Made by a program: the position numbers and the translations under genes
Assembly (NCBI RefSeq): GCF_039555335.1
Contig: NC_092628.1
Coordinates: 93,507,782-93,571,781, forward strand
DNA from: Amphiura filiformis
Lineage: Eukaryota > Echinodermata > Ophiuroidea > Amphilepidida > Amphiuridae
Direction of reading: 5' to 3'
DNA: 64,000 nt
Notes under the pieces: model-generated
What the model saw: the letters and a program-made list of their open reading frames with translations, nothing else
Told to the model about the DNA's origin: nothing
Database searches by the model: none
Shown: positions 33,041-45,855 of the stretch, piece after piece
Position numbering within the stretch: position 1 is the stretch's first letter
How the letters are laid out: every line of letters starts with the position of its first letter

Positions 33041-35290
33041 AATCAAAAAAGGAGAAAAACGGAAAAGGAAAATCTGTATAAAACCAACAATGGATAAAGT
33101 TCAATATCATATCTCATTAAAAACCATTCCTCTCAACTTCTCATGAAAAATACGAAAAGTATAGTTTGACTTATTTCCTATGTAGAATTCGTGAGTTATA
33201 AGTATAAAGCCTAATGTCAAATTGTTGTAAAAAAAACTAAAAATGCTCCGATTTTTGATCAAATTGGTCTCAAATGTACATCTCACGTCATAAAACATCT
33301 AAGATATGGCAAACTGTTCTGTGTTTAGCATATTTTTTCAGGTGGAACAAAATCGGAGCACGTGCTCGTTTTGATATTGTTGGGGATGTCTAACATTCCC
33401 TAATTTTGTCTAGTTCATACATATACATTTACTAGTCTGTAACGAGATAACCTAACAGGTAAGTATCCATAACTATACACCTAACTCATAGCCCTGATAA
33501 TAACCTTAAACGTATAACTATATGAAAGACGAAGTGATAATGTACGTAACAAAAAATGTTACTGTGGTTCAAATCAAAGCTTCCAAAAACCACACTGCGT
33601 ATTTTAAACGAGTTTAGTTTGAAATTTATAACGTACAAACTGTACAATATATAATATTTATTACCCCATCTGACAAATGTTCATCACCTGATCACAATAT
33701 GACATTAATCTGTCAAATCTAGGTTATATTATAAAAGGTAAAAGCCAAATAACAGCAAATCTGCAACCTAAATTTCAGTTTTTATGCTAATTATACATTA
33801 TTGATTCATATAGCAAAATTTACGCATTTAATCCTGTCAATGAATAAGTGTGTTTTGTTTTAATCCACCGCTTAAAGTTTCAGATTTAATCTTTGATTCT
33901 CATATTCTATAGTCAGAGCGTTCTACATTCTTGGCACAATGAAGCTTAAGTATCCAGGTTAAACCCGTCAAAAAGATATTAGACGAGCAGTAATGATTAT
34001 TACTTTTCTCATATAAAACATTTAATGCGTAAGAAATTAGACCAAACGTGTTTAATCAAAATGCCATGACAACAATATATTATTAACCAAATATGACACA
34101 CACTTTGAGCGAGCGTTAATTCAAGCAAACACATGTGTTTTAACCTACATCCCGCCTGTATTCAATAGTATCCAGTAATCGATGAAAACAATAATTAATC
34201 GTGTTTGAAATGATTACACGCCTTTCATAGCTCACATTTGACAAATAAATGATGGTTTACTGTATAAATTACTTGTCTTTTTAAATCTAATGATTGATAT
34301 TTAAGTGAAAATAATTACTGAGATTCACTTTGGACAAAATTGAGAATGACATAAATTTTCTCTAAATAGTGTCGACTTTTTGATTTTATGTCAAAATAAT
34401 TTTGATAAAATAAACTGCTGTTTGGTTTATTTTTGTTGTGGCGAGCTACAATATAAAACATTTTAGTGTCCTTTAAAATACAATGTAATTTTGATACCTA
34501 AAGCTGTCATCAACACTGTAGTGGCCTTGGGGTTCAGTAAAATCTATTGTCAATTCATAAATTATTAAGTAGATAAAATATTATATTGATTATATTGTTT
34601 GTTACCATTTAATTTTTAATTATTGTGAAGAAGTGTTGTGACGATATTTTTTCACTACATTCGTTCGCCTTATAATTATATCTGTTGAAAGTCAATTACA
34701 ATTCCGATACTATGGAATTGCCTGAGAAAATAAACCTTTTGTTATTCTTAAATGCGATGATTTTAACTTGATGTACGATTGGCTTATCAAAAATCTTACG
34801 TAATACTACTTGTGGGCAAAGCTGCACTGCTACCAGAGATACTAGAGGTTAACAATCGCATCCTTCGTCAAGGTCAAAATATTAAATTGATGTTAAAACA
34901 TTGGAAAGAAAGTATTGCACCATTAAAGATAGACCCTTTTTGGATATCATAACCAGCGTTGTCCGCAGCAAATTCTCTCCAGCATTCTAATTTACAGTAA
35001 TTTCACTTAGTCGTGTACGTGGGCAACATTTTGCTTCTAAAAGCCTAAGGGTCATACGGAACCTATACAAAATTACATCTGCATTTTCCTAATTCGAGTC
35101 ATACAACTATGGTTAATGTGCCAAAGAGCAAGTAATCAAAATCCCTTTCCACCTTTTTTTCATTTTATGCCGTAGTTTTGGTTGAGGTTTCGCGGTATTT
35201 TCCAATTTTCCTTTATTTACACAATTCTCCGCTGATAACATTCCTTCGAATACAGTGCTAAACACGGGTTACTAATGCATAATATTAATA
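33041..35290 (+). repeat. duplicon copy C, right part
   Basis: 33041-33390 is private DNA. 33640-34690 matches copy A (2541-4130). 34725-35285 matches copy B (22660-23217), including an R-family repeat with TTCACTTAGTCGTGTACGTG at about 34998. Copy C is therefore the most complete unit, about 6.7 kb. No coding region recognised. Confidence 0.82.
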
Positions 35291-35620
35291 GACATTCCTT
35301 TAAAAAAAAGGAACGGGCGCCCAATGTGAGCTTGGTCGTAAGGTGGTGAATTCCATGGTGTTTAGAACGAATTTTTTCTAGGGAAGAGGGGAAGATGATT
35401 AAATGAAAAGACATGTGTTTGAGTGGGGGAGGTGTATGACACGACCGTTTTTGATTGAATTAAAATGTATTGAAATAAATGGTATGAAGCTTCCGTGTTG
35501 AATTTCGTTAAGCAGGGGTAAGACTGGAGAAATAAAGTTTAATCTATGTGGTAAATTAAATATGAGCAAGGTTTTTTAAGTCAAGTCAACACATACATAA
35601 ATGACAGCCAGTGAAAAAAT
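35291..35620. other. unannotated DNA
   Basis: No feature apart from a short hairpin at 35608-35626 (CAGTGAAA/TTTCACTG arms). Confidence 0.4.
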
Positions 35621-35672
35621 TTCACTGACTATCCAGGATTTGAACCTGGGACCTTCGGATAAGACTGTTATG
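35621..35672 (-). repeat. tRNA-like 3-prime half (SINE or tRNA relic)
   Basis: The minus strand has box B GGTTCAAATCC (35636-35646) inside a paired T-arm (CCCAGG and CCTGG) after TTATCCGAAGGT, resembling the anticodon-to-acceptor half of a tRNA. The 5-prime half with box A is not recognisable. Confidence 0.4.
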
Positions 35673-35932
35673 ATTGATAGTATAGAAGACAAAAATAATT
35701 ATTTTGCTTTTATAAAGTACCTTTCATTTCATTCATTTAAACAGATGTGTTATTGCACTGACAACGTTTACAAAAAAATCATTTATACTAAACAACCCAA
35801 AATTATAATAACAATAATTTGTCATATATGTAGTATTTACCCTTTGAATGATAAAAATGATGACATTAATTTCATACAAAATATAGTTTCACTTAAGGAG
35901 GCAATCGTTACTTATAAAAATCAATGACATGG
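35673..35932. other. unannotated AT-rich DNA
   Basis: An open frame crosses it from 35601 but its translation shows only low-complexity I/N/K-rich sequence. Confidence 0.35.
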
Positions 35933-36385
35933 ACACTGCAAAAGAACTTAAAAGCGTGTTTAGGAATTGAACCCTTTTTGCACCACGTTTTTGTACCACA
36001 ATTTTGATTCCTCAACCCCTAGTGACAGCAGCCCTGATAGCTACTAACTAATTAAACATTTTTCTAAACACTATCTTGCATCACGTTTTAAACATGTTTA
36101 AATGCTACATATGTTTAGGAATTTGATGGACTGTGTTTTAGAATTTAACACACGATGTCTTGGAATTTGACATTGGTTTTTAGGAATTAAACACTTTTCT
36201 TGCACCACATTTCAAAGCGTGTTTGATTCCAGAAACACCAAATTCAAATTTCAAGACATCATCTTAAATTACTGAAGACATCACATCGAATTCCTAAATA
36301 TGTGTAGCATTTAAACATGTTTAAAAACGTGGTGCAAGATAGTGTTTAGAAAAGCGTTTAATTCCTAAATCGCTTTTTGCAGTGT
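35933..36385. mobile_element. 453-base foldback element with ACACTGCAAAA ends
   Basis: Ends ACACTGCAAAA and TTTTTGCAGTGT. Arms continue inward with GTTTAGGAATT, TTGCACCACGTTTT and AAACATGTTTAAATGCTACA and complements, so almost the whole element can fold on itself. Repeated GTTTAGGAATT-type units inside. No clear target duplication. Confidence 0.85.
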
Positions 36386-36946
36386 ATAGATGAATAAATA
36401 GATAACTTAATTGCGTCAATATCAATTGATATTTTTATTCATGTAAATTGCCATACCATATTAAGTCAGGTCGAATGAATTAAGTGCAGTATTAAAATGC
36501 ACAACAGTGAAAAAATTTCCTATGCGTTGATTATTTTCATTTCATTTTTCGAGTGCTAATGTAGCTACAAAATTGCTTCTTATTCAGATGTTGATAAGGT
36601 AATACCGACTGATTTAAGGCCTTAAAAGGAAAAGTATTTGTTTGGCGTAACCTAAAACATATTTGATAAAGGCCTGGAACTTTTTTCTTCCCTTTTTTTA
36701 ATTTTGTTAATTTATTCATTTATTTATTTTTTTCTTTGCAAAAAAATTCAAAAACCTCTAGGGTTGGGCCTAATTTTAGGGTCGGTCGGGTTACGCCAAT
36801 CAAAACAATTGTAGATCATATTAAGTCATATAATGTGTTTATCATTCATACTAAACTACACAAAAAGGTTTCTTTATGGTAATGATATTTACCCACTATT
36901 AAAATCTAGCAACCAATTTTGTACGTTTGCTAAATAATCGTATGCG
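36386..36946. other. unannotated AT-rich DNA
   Basis: No coding motif. CAGTGAAAAAATTTC recurs near 36506, as at 35608. Confidence 0.4.
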
Positions 36947-37784
36947 GGGGATTGTCCTGCGCATTTTAACACCTCAATCACTACGACACTCCTGAGAAAA
37001 GATATGAACGTTTAAGTACCAAGAGGTCGACAAATAAAAATTGCAAAGAAGCCTATTCAATGGTTTTAGAGCTGATTAACTGATCCAAGACGGTTTCATT
37101 ATTATCGCCTTCTCAATTTGAATTTAAAGCATTTTACTTGATGCATGTTGGATAATCCTTTGCTTATTGTGCAGATGATTGATCAAAGACAAAGGTGGGT
37201 GGATACTAAGACATTTACGTGTTGAGAGATGGGTTTGGAAAATGGATTCAAAGCAGGTCATGATTACAGCCAGGACAGCTGCATTCCTGGAAGCAGAAGG
37301 AATTGAGACACTTGAGTGGCCCTCCAGAATCCTGATCTTAACCCCTTGAAGAACCTTTGGGATCAGCTCAACAAGAAGATAAAAGCAGATACAACTCTGG
37401 TGGGATTGCGTCGCATCGTTATCAACGAGTGGAACGGGATTCAGAAAAGTAACATTCAACGCCTCATTATGAGCATGAGACGCCGCCTGGCTGCTGTAAG
37501 GTAACCCAACGGTGGACACACAAACTACTGAAAGACTGGTAAAGAAAGAGATTAATCTCAAGTGAAGTTGGAAGCGGCAGTATGATGCCTGAAATGTGCT
37601 CAGCAAGTAAACAAAAAATGTTATCTGTATGTTTGTTGCTTTTTGTGTTCTCTTATGCTGAAAACTTGAATAGGCCTTTTTGCATTTTTTATTTTTCGAC
37701 CTCGTGTTACTTAAACATTCATATCTTTTCTCAGGAGTGTCGTAGGGTAGTGATTGAGGTGTCAAAATGCGCAGGACAATCCCC
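36947..37784 (+). mobile_element. Tc1-like transposon relic, internally deleted
   Basis: Inverted ends GGGGATTGTCCTGCGCATTT extend about 115 bases inward (ACACCTCAATCACTAC, CTCCTGAGAAAAGATATGAA, then AGGTCGA.AAATAAAAA). The interior holds the C-terminal part of a Tc1-type transposase. 838 bases in all, too short for a complete gene. Confidence 0.88.
37255..37530 (+). pseudogene. Tc1-like transposase C-terminal fragment
   Basis: Frame one reads MITARTAAFLEAEGIETLEW and PS. After a one-base shift near 37320 frame two continues NPDLNPLKNLWDQLNKKIKA, then RRIVINEWNGIQKS to MRRRLAAVR (stop 37504). The W-P-S-x-x-P-D-L-N-P-x-x-N-L-W block is the hallmark around the third catalytic acidic residue of Tc1 transposases. 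The N-terminal DNA-binding and first catalytic parts are missing. The 223-codon frame on the opposite strand is antisense to this. Confidence 0.85.
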
Positions 37785-37869
37785 ACAAATTTCATATATA
37801 ACCTTTTAGGAATAAACTTGTTAATTCAAAAGTCAATATATGAAATTACACAAACTTATAATAAAGTGC
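37785..37869. other. spacer
   Basis: Short unannotated stretch between the Tc1-like relic and copy D. Confidence 0.4.
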
Positions 37870-38610
37870 CTACCTCTATAATTTCTACAGCAGTGACACC
37901 GTAAAGATCAGTAGATTAAATTGCGCTTAAAACATTGGAATAAAGGTATTGTACCAGATACACCCTTTTGGATATCACAAACAGAGTTGTCAGAAGCAAA
38001 TTGCCTCCGGCAATCAAATTTTCAGTAATGTCACTTAGCCGTGTACGTGGACAACATTTTACTCATAAAAGCCAAAGGGTCGTACAACCCCTTTAACCAA
38101 TTACATCGCCATATTTGTATTATAATTCTACTTGTAGCACTACATAAATTGCCAAAAAGCAAGTAATCAAAATTCCTTTCTACCGACTTCATTTCATGTC
38201 ATGCTTTTATTTTAAGATTTCGTGGTATTTTTTCAATTTTGCTTTATATTGTTTGTTGATAGCTTAATTTTTAATTAGTAAGAAAGAAGTGTTGTGACGA
38301 TATTGTGTTTTATGGCATTGGTGGTTTTTAGAGTGAATACTGGCTTGACGTATGTTTGTTTGTTTCTATTAATTTGTCATATTTGTTAGATAACATTCCT
38401 TCGAATACAGTTTTAGTTCCATTGTTGTGCTACTGAAAGTGAACCGCCTACAAGATACACTAGTAGTGGTTAGACTGTTTGACTTGTTACAACCTGATGT
38501 TCTCGTGTCGCCAAACACATCGGCGCGCGGCTTAGAAAGCTATGTTTTATTTTGGTAGCTATAACCACGAACACGAGCGCATGAAGTAAAATCGTATATA
38601 TTGGGGACAT
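37870..38610 (+). repeat. duplicon copy D with R-family repeat
   Basis: Contains TTTTGGATATCA.AA.CAG, GTCACTTAGCCGTGTACGTG (about 38027) and AGTAATCAAAATTCCTTTC. Then comes a GAAGTGTTGTGACGATAT piece that in copies A and C lies at 3999 and 34625. Non-coding, diverged. Confidence 0.8.
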
Positions 38611-39689
38611 TTGGGGTGGCAACGATGCCTAGAGTGTCTGTGTATGCAACCCTTCATATCAATATTAATTCGCGATATAATGTGGCCCTACGTCTTCTTG
38701 TACATTCGTGTTTTGTCCACATATTAGTGTGCATTTCTAAATAAGGCAAAATATATCAAATTTTAACCCATCCCAAAGTGTCTCATTTACATATGAATTT
38801 CCAACCATTCAAAATGATCTTCTCTCGCAAGTAAGTATTGTCTTTCCCCGCTTGTCATACAATCAACTACAACCTTTCGAAAGGCATGCGGACAAGCAGC
38901 CTTTGATGTTTTTGTACATACGTATACTTCGGAGGACTAATGTTATTACTGGTAATCAACATATAGGGAATTAATAAACGTAATGCTAATGGTTTAAGCT
39001 TAATGATTTGCTTTTACTATGGTTCAATGAATCTGTATGATATCTCTTCACAAGGCCTGGTTCGTCTGTATAATATTCAATGCAACAAGTATTAGATCTT
39101 CAATCTGCATTTGACGACGAATATCTGGCGGATATACATTACCAATTTCATGTCATCAAACATTCGTAAGAAGAACACAATTACTGGAAGTGGACATAGA
39201 TTGAGTTATTGAATCTTGTTGCAAGGGCCTAAATATATGTAACCTGTCAATAACCATCAGTATGTAGATTCGTACCAAAATGCAAGTGCAGCAAGTGACA
39301 ATATTGCTCAAGTTGAATGTTGCATAGCACACCATATAACTATAAATATGAGACAGTAATATACCAGTTTTCTTACACAATACTTTGAACAAAAAAGATA
39401 AAATTATATGGCACAGTGCACAGCGACATCTTTGGCAACTAGAAAATATTGTTGTGACATAGTGCTTTATACATCAACGTTACGGGAGCAGTACTAACTT
39501 TCAGATACCGTTTGTTTCATTCATTTTGGTTTAGGCAATCCAGAGATCTGCTTCACTAAAATTGCTCAGTAAAATTTCAAACGTATACGATATGCAATAT
39601 TTCGTTGACATGATTTTAATTTTAGAGTATGCAATATTTGTTTGCCAAAGAGGGTGCTTTTCACTTGCACAATTTTTGAGACAGGCTGT
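38611..39689. other. unannotated DNA
   Basis: No gene or strong repeat. Weak resemblance of 38970-39040 to 46930-46990 only. Confidence 0.4.
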
Positions 39690-40506
39690 ATGTATAATAA
39701 TTGCAACATTTCAGAAGTACACTGCGTGGAATTCAACAACCCATGAAGTTTTCAAGATGCGCAGGATTCAACATTGATTTCATTCCGTCAGGTGACGATA
39801 TCCCGCGTGATTTAGGACTAGAGATGTTCACAAATATTTGGATAACACGAACAAGTTGCTTTATGTAGGATAATGTTTTACCATGTTTGTTTCCGTATCT
39901 ATAGATAGAGATGGGAGCCTCTCCAATGCATACAGACAAGAATTCAATTATGCGGCAAATGTATAACTCGAATCATATGCTCAGGTGATTTATTGGAGTC
40001 ATTTTGGACCATGTCATTTCATATCAAGAAATATTAGAGTAAAAGATAAGGAGGGTGATATTTTTATCTACCAAATGTCTCTGAAGTCTCTTACGAAGTT
40101 CGATTATTCTTTTAACGCATGCAAGGTTATCACTGTTATGCATGATTAATCAGTATAGGTCAGTAGGTAGTACAATACGCACAATTAATATTCATGTGAT
40201 TTTTACAACATAATGTATGTAGAATCTCGCGCAAGTTTCTTCCCGTCATTTCTCAATGGAATAAACGACATGGGATGCTACACTCAAAGAGGTTATGACC
40301 GTAATATTTAAGGTACTGTCTATCAGTATATAATCAGTAGCAAGAAATATGCAAAACTAATAATCATGTGTTTTTACAGCGTCCCGTATGTAGAACCACG
40401 CGCAAGTTCTTTTCGTATTCTCTCAACGGAATAAACAACATGGGATGCTACACTCAAAGAGAAAGAATAACGATCAACCTATGTTTATTGTTATTCAAGT
40501 TCATTC
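39690..40506 (+). repeat. paralogous segment E1 with a ~170-base tandem duplication
   Basis: 39740-40020 matches 48520-48810 (for example ACTCGAATCATATGCTCAGG). 40150-40305 and 40321-40470 are tandem copies of each other (ACATGGGATGCTACACTCAA in both). Non-coding. Confidence 0.85.
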
Positions 40507-41286
40507 AACTTATATTAGATACATATCAGCGTCCTGGTATCGTATTTTTGATGTGTTTAGGGTTTTCATGTTACGGTATTCTCTTTCTTCTTGATAAATG
40601 ATAAGTTCAAATAATTTTCTCACAAAATCATTACACTGCATCTTTTATCAAAATTTAAATGTTAAGGTTGTGTTATAAACTAAAATACAAAATACAAATC
40701 ATTGAAGATGGGTGACTCGAATGACTGCCTCATCCCCCGACCCCACTCTACTCTATGACAATGGTAACTTTGGTATTTGATTGGTTTTTTGGATTGTTTT
40801 TGTGATATGCCTCCATGTATTAAGGTAAAAACACTGATCGTATGACAAAATCTACACAAACAAAACCACAATGGATTTTTTTTCATAAAGGAACTGAACA
40901 AACCCCGCGTATCTTTATCTCACATCCGCTATTCTTTTGAGTCCGTTTGAGAAGTTGTAGTCAAACAATAGAAATACCCCCAACCCATTGATTATTCCTA
41001 TTGTTGTTCAGATTACACTTTCTTCTACATTACAATATTTATAGCGTAGTTGGTTTTAATACCTAGTCGTATTCATGAGGTGAATATTAAATAACAGCGC
41101 ATCCCCCTCATCAAATGTCAGCACTCTCCTGTTGAAAGTACATGTATTTTGAATGAAAGATAAACGGTAAATAATCGAGTAATGTGACTGGTAAATGCTT
41201 AAAATAATACCATATGGCAATGGTAACACCAACAGCCCTCTTAGATCTTTCCTGTATTACAACTCTATTATTATTATTATTATTAC
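40507..41286 (+). repeat. tandem unit alpha-1 (780 bases)
   Basis: Starts AACTTATATTAGATACATAT and repeats at 41287 with few changes. Ends in an ATT run at the junction (about 41266-41284). Confidence 0.95.
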
Positions 41287-42041
41287 AACTTATATTAGAT
41301 ACATATCAGCGTCCTGGTATTTATTTTTGATGTGTTTAGGGTTTTCATGTTATCTCTTTCTTCTTGATAAATGATAAGTTCAAATAATTTTCTCACAAAA
41401 TCATTACACTGCATCTTTTGTCAAAATTTAAATGTTAAGGTTGTGTTATAAACTAAAATACAAAATACAAATCATTAAAGATGGGCGACTCGAATGACTG
41501 CCTCATCCCCCGACCCCACTCTACTCTATGACAATGTTAACTTTGGTATTTGATTGGTTTTTTGGATTGTTTTTGTGATATGCCTCCATGTATTAAGGTA
41601 AAAACACTGATCATATGACGAAATCTACGCAAACAAAACTACAATGGATTTTTTTCATAAAGGAACTGAACAAAACCCACGTATCTTTATCTCACATCCG
41701 CTATTCTTTTGAGTCCGTTTGAGAAGTTGTAGTCAAACAATAGAAACACCCAACCCATTGCTTATGCCTATTGTTGTTCAGATTACACTTTCTTCTACAT
41801 TACAATATTTATAGCGTAGTTGGATTTAATACCTGGTCGTATTCGTGAGGTGAATATTAAATAACAGCGCATCCCCCTCATCAAATGTCAGCACTCTCCT
41901 GTTGAAAGTACATCTATTTTGAATGAAAGATAAACGGTAAATAATCGAGTAATGTGACTGGTAAATGCTTAAAATAAAACCATATGGTAATGGTAACACC
42001 AACAGCCCTCTTAGATCTTTCCTGTATTACAGCTCTATTGA
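41287..42041 (+). repeat. tandem unit alpha-2
   Basis: Second copy of the 780-base unit, slightly shorter through small deletions. Its last 160 bases are also the start of unit beta-1, so the two tandem systems overlap. Confidence 0.95.
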
Positions 42042-42759
42042 AAACACCATGGGAAAGAGAGGACAATTAAAAAAAAAAAAGGAAATTATAAATGCGAAAT
42101 AACTAGACAAGCGCTTGGACGATGTATTAATTAACATTGTCAGAAAGACAACTTGTTATGATGTATGGATTCACTTATATTTGTCATCGGCATGGAATGA
42201 AATTCCTTAACACACTAGATTTATTCAGGTCTCTACTAAGTCTTTTCTGCTACATTAAACAACAGCTGAAAGGCGAAATTGTTTGTGTCTCTTTATTCTG
42301 AAATATTATGATTTTCATTTTAGAGCAGCCTATAGTTAGAGCTTATTCTCATTTGTCAAGCAACTCATACGACAAGAATGATGAACGATATGGTTTTTTT
42401 CAAAACAAGTGTAAAACTAAATAACTGAAACAGTATTTTGATGTCAACTACTTGTATCTTATCTGCTAGTTGGTAGGCCATAATTGCATCTTCAGTTAAC
42501 ACAAAGAATATTTTATATCACATTATTTTACGTATGAATAAACTTTGTCATGAGTAAAATTAATCTGCGGAGAGATCGCGCGATTAGGTCAGGATACATA
42601 TTTATTATAGAGTAAATCACTGTATGCCCACAGAAGTCACACCTTCGCCAAGGTCAAACGATAAAAGTATCATTAAACACAAAAAAAATCAATATTTTAT
42701 ATCACATTGTTTTACGTATAAAATAAACTTCGTCATGAGTAAAATTAAACTCACTCGTT
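41879..42759 (+). repeat. tandem unit beta-1 (~881 bases)
   Basis: Starts ATCAAATGTCAGCACTCTCC and ends GTAAAATTAAACTCACTCGTT. An internal duplication of ATATTTTATATCACATT..TTTTACGTAT lies about 185 bases apart. Separated from beta-2 only by the inserted MITE at 42760. Confidence 0.93.
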
Positions 42760-43943
42760 CAGTTAGCAGCCTGGACAACCGATTCTTTAGAAATGCTTAG
42801 TCGCGCTGAAAGTCGATCGATACATGTTAAAATCAGCACAATTCAGAGATACACCTTTTTGCTATGAAATTAATTTTCTCGGTCAAATATAAAGCAATAT
42901 TTTTTTTTTCTTCAGTAATGTCAGTTAAAAACTTTTTACAAATCCTGGTGTTAAAATTAAGCATCAAATTGTGTCTTTTAGTGTGATATTTTGATTTTTA
43001 TAGGCCTTCAGTTCGCCCGCGAGCTTTTTACGGAATTCATTTTTTAGCGTCTCAAACTAATATAGTTTGCTAAAGAAAGATATTTCCCATCTCTGTAAAG
43101 CACATCGTGTGGGTCTATATATTATAGTTTTGTTAGAATTTCCGTTTTTATTTTACCCTTTTCCCATCATACTCAGAAAATGTCTAACTCAGTACTTTTA
43201 TCTCGAGAGCAACCAGCAGAAATAGTCGATATTTCCTTTGTTGTTTATCCAGGTCAATTTTCCATTGAAAGCAAATTGCCCGACCAGCGATTTGGTAGCC
43301 CAAATCCCCAATTGAGTGTTCTGGTTAAACATGATCAGTAGGAGCGCTATAGGCCTGGGAATTTCTTTGCTATATTGAAGTTCTAGCAACACTGTAGCCA
43401 TGCCGGTATTCCTATTAAACCCAGGGATATCGATCCACAATGCTAGTATTAGCCTTAGATTTCACTCGTTGATTTTGAAAAATGGTCAGCCGGCAGTTAA
43501 AATGGTGAAATGAAAACGCAAATTCTGACAAAACTATGATATATCGCTCACGGTGATGTGCGTTAGAAAGTTGGGAAAAATCCTTCATTAGCGAACTATC
43601 TTACTTTGAAAAGCTAAAAGGTTGATCCAAAAAAGGCTCGCGGACAGAGTTTAAGCCTATCAAAATCGAAAATCTTACACTAAATGACTAAATTTCACGC
43701 CTAAGTTTAACACTAGAATTTGAAAAAAAAATACAGTATCAAGCACTACAATTTTTCCTGACATTTACTGAAAAAATGAAAATGATTGCTTTTCATTTGG
43801 CCGAGAAAATTAATTTTACATCGAAAAGGTGTAACTAAAAATTTAGCTCATTTCAACACCAAATTCGATCGTTTGTATTGCCTCATTAAATGACTGAGTG
43901 AGCCTTGCCAAACAAAAGAATCGGTTGTCCAGGCTGCTAACTG
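42760..43943. mobile_element. 1184-base MITE with CAGTTAGCAGCCTGG ends and 4-base duplication
   Basis: Inverted ends CAGTTAGCAGCCTGGACAAC with long diverged arms. CGTT at 42756-42759 and 43944-43947. The beta-2/beta-3 junction (about 44828) reads CTCGTTATCAAATG with a single CGTT, giving the empty site. No coding interior. Confidence 0.93.
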
Positions 43944-43947
43944 CGTT

Positions 43948-44831
43948 ATCAAATGTCAGCACTCTCCTGTTGAAAGTACATGTACTTTGAATGAAAGATA
44001 AACGTTAAATAATCGAGTAATGTGACTGGTAAATGCTTAAAATAATACCATATGGTAATGGTAACACCAACAGCCCTCTTAGACCTTTCCTGTATTACAA
44101 CTCTATTGAAACGCCATGGTAAAGAGAGGACAATTAAAAAAAAAAAAAAGGAAATTATAAATGCGAAATAACTAGACAAGCGCTTGGACGATGTATTAAT
44201 TAACATTGTCAGAAAGACAACTTGTTATGATGTATGGATTCACTTATATTTGTCATCGGCATGGAATGAAATTTCTTAACACACTAGATTTATTCAAGGT
44301 CTCTACTAAGTCTTTTCTGCTACATTAAACAACAGCTGAGAGGCGAAATTATTTGTGTCTCTTTATTCTGAAATATTATGATTTTCATTTTAGAGCAGCC
44401 TATAGTTAGAGCTTATTCTCATTTGTCAAGCAACTCATACGACAAGAATGATGAACGATATGGTTTTTTTTTTCAAAACAAGTGTAAAACTAAATAACTA
44501 AAACAGTATTTTGATGTCAACTACTTGTATCTTATCTGCTAGTTGGTAGGCCATAATTGCATCTTCAGTTAACACAAAAAATATTTTATATCACATTATT
44601 TTACGTATGAATAAACTTTGTCATGAGTAAAATTAATCTGCGGAGAGACCGCGCGATCAGGTCAGGACACATATTTATTATAGAGTAAATCACTGTATGC
44701 CCACAGAAGTCACACCTTCGCCAAGGTCAAACGATAAAAGTATCATTAAACACCAAAAAATCAATATTTTATATCACATTGTTTTACGTATAAAATAAAC
44801 TTCGTCATGAGTAAAATTAAACTCCCTCGTT
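43948..44831 (+). repeat. tandem unit beta-2 (884 bases)
   Basis: Nearly identical to beta-1, with a longer A run near 44141 and single-base changes. Directly abuts beta-3. Confidence 0.95.
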
Positions 44832-45263
44832 ATCAAATGTCAGCACTCTCCTGTTGAAAGTACATGTATTTTGAATGAAAGATAAACGTTAAATAATCGA
44901 GTAATGTGACTGGTAAATGCTTAAAATAATACCATATGGTAATGGTAACACCAACATCTCTCTTAGACCTTTCCTGTATTACACCTCTATTGAAACGCCA
45001 TGGTAAAGAGAGGACAATTAAAACAAAACAGGAAAGGAAATTATAAATAAGAAATAACTAGACAAACGCTTGGAATATATATTAATTAACATTGTCAGAA
45101 AGAAAATTTGTTATGATGTATGAATTCACTTATATTTGTCATCGGCATGGAATGAAATTCCTTAACACACTAGATTTTTTCAAGGTCTCTACTAAGTCTT
45201 TTCTGCTACATTAAACAACAGCTGAGAGGCAAACTTATTTGTGTCTCTTTATTCTGAAATATA

Positions 45264-45490
45264 TGTAACATGATCAAGGGGAATGAGTCATATGTCGGCA
45301 TTTTCTGGCAGTTTATGAATGCTACATTTTGATGCAAATCCCATCAAAATCGGACATCTGATTACCGAGTTATGAGCAATTTATCAATGATTGAAAACAA
45401 TATAAAACAAAAGAATTTGAACATTGTTTTTGCCAATATCTCAAACACAATATTAGCGACATCCGACTAATTCCTCTTGATCATGTCACA
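45264..45490. mobile_element. 227-base MITE with TGTAACATGATCAAG ends
   Basis: Ends TGTAACATGATCAAGGGGAA and complement of TGTGACATGATCAAGAGGAA. TA on both sides (45262-45263, 45491-45492). Beta-1 and beta-2 read GAAATATTATGATTTTC without it. Confidence 0.9.
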
Positions 45491-45855
45491 TATGATTTTC
45501 ATTTTCAAGCAGCCTATGGTTAGAGCTTATTCTCATTTGTCAAGTAACTCATACGACAAGAATGATGAACGATATGTTTTTTTCAAAACAAGTGTAAAAC
45601 TAAATAACTAAAACAGTATTTTGATGTCAACTACTTCTATCTTATCTGCTGGTTGGAAGGCCAGAATTGTATCTTCAGTTAACACAAAATATATTTTATA
45701 TCACATTGCTTTACGTATTAATAAACTTTGTCAAAATTAATCTGGACAGGACACATATTATAGAGTAAATTACTGTAATGCCCACAGAAGTCACACCTTC
45801 GCCAAGATCAGACTATAAAAGTGCCATGAAACACACAAAAAATCAATATTTTATA

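Noticed and set aside
37124..37795. 223-codon open frame on the minus strand
   Set aside because: It is antisense to the Tc1-like transposase fragment and its inverted repeats; its translation shows no family motif.
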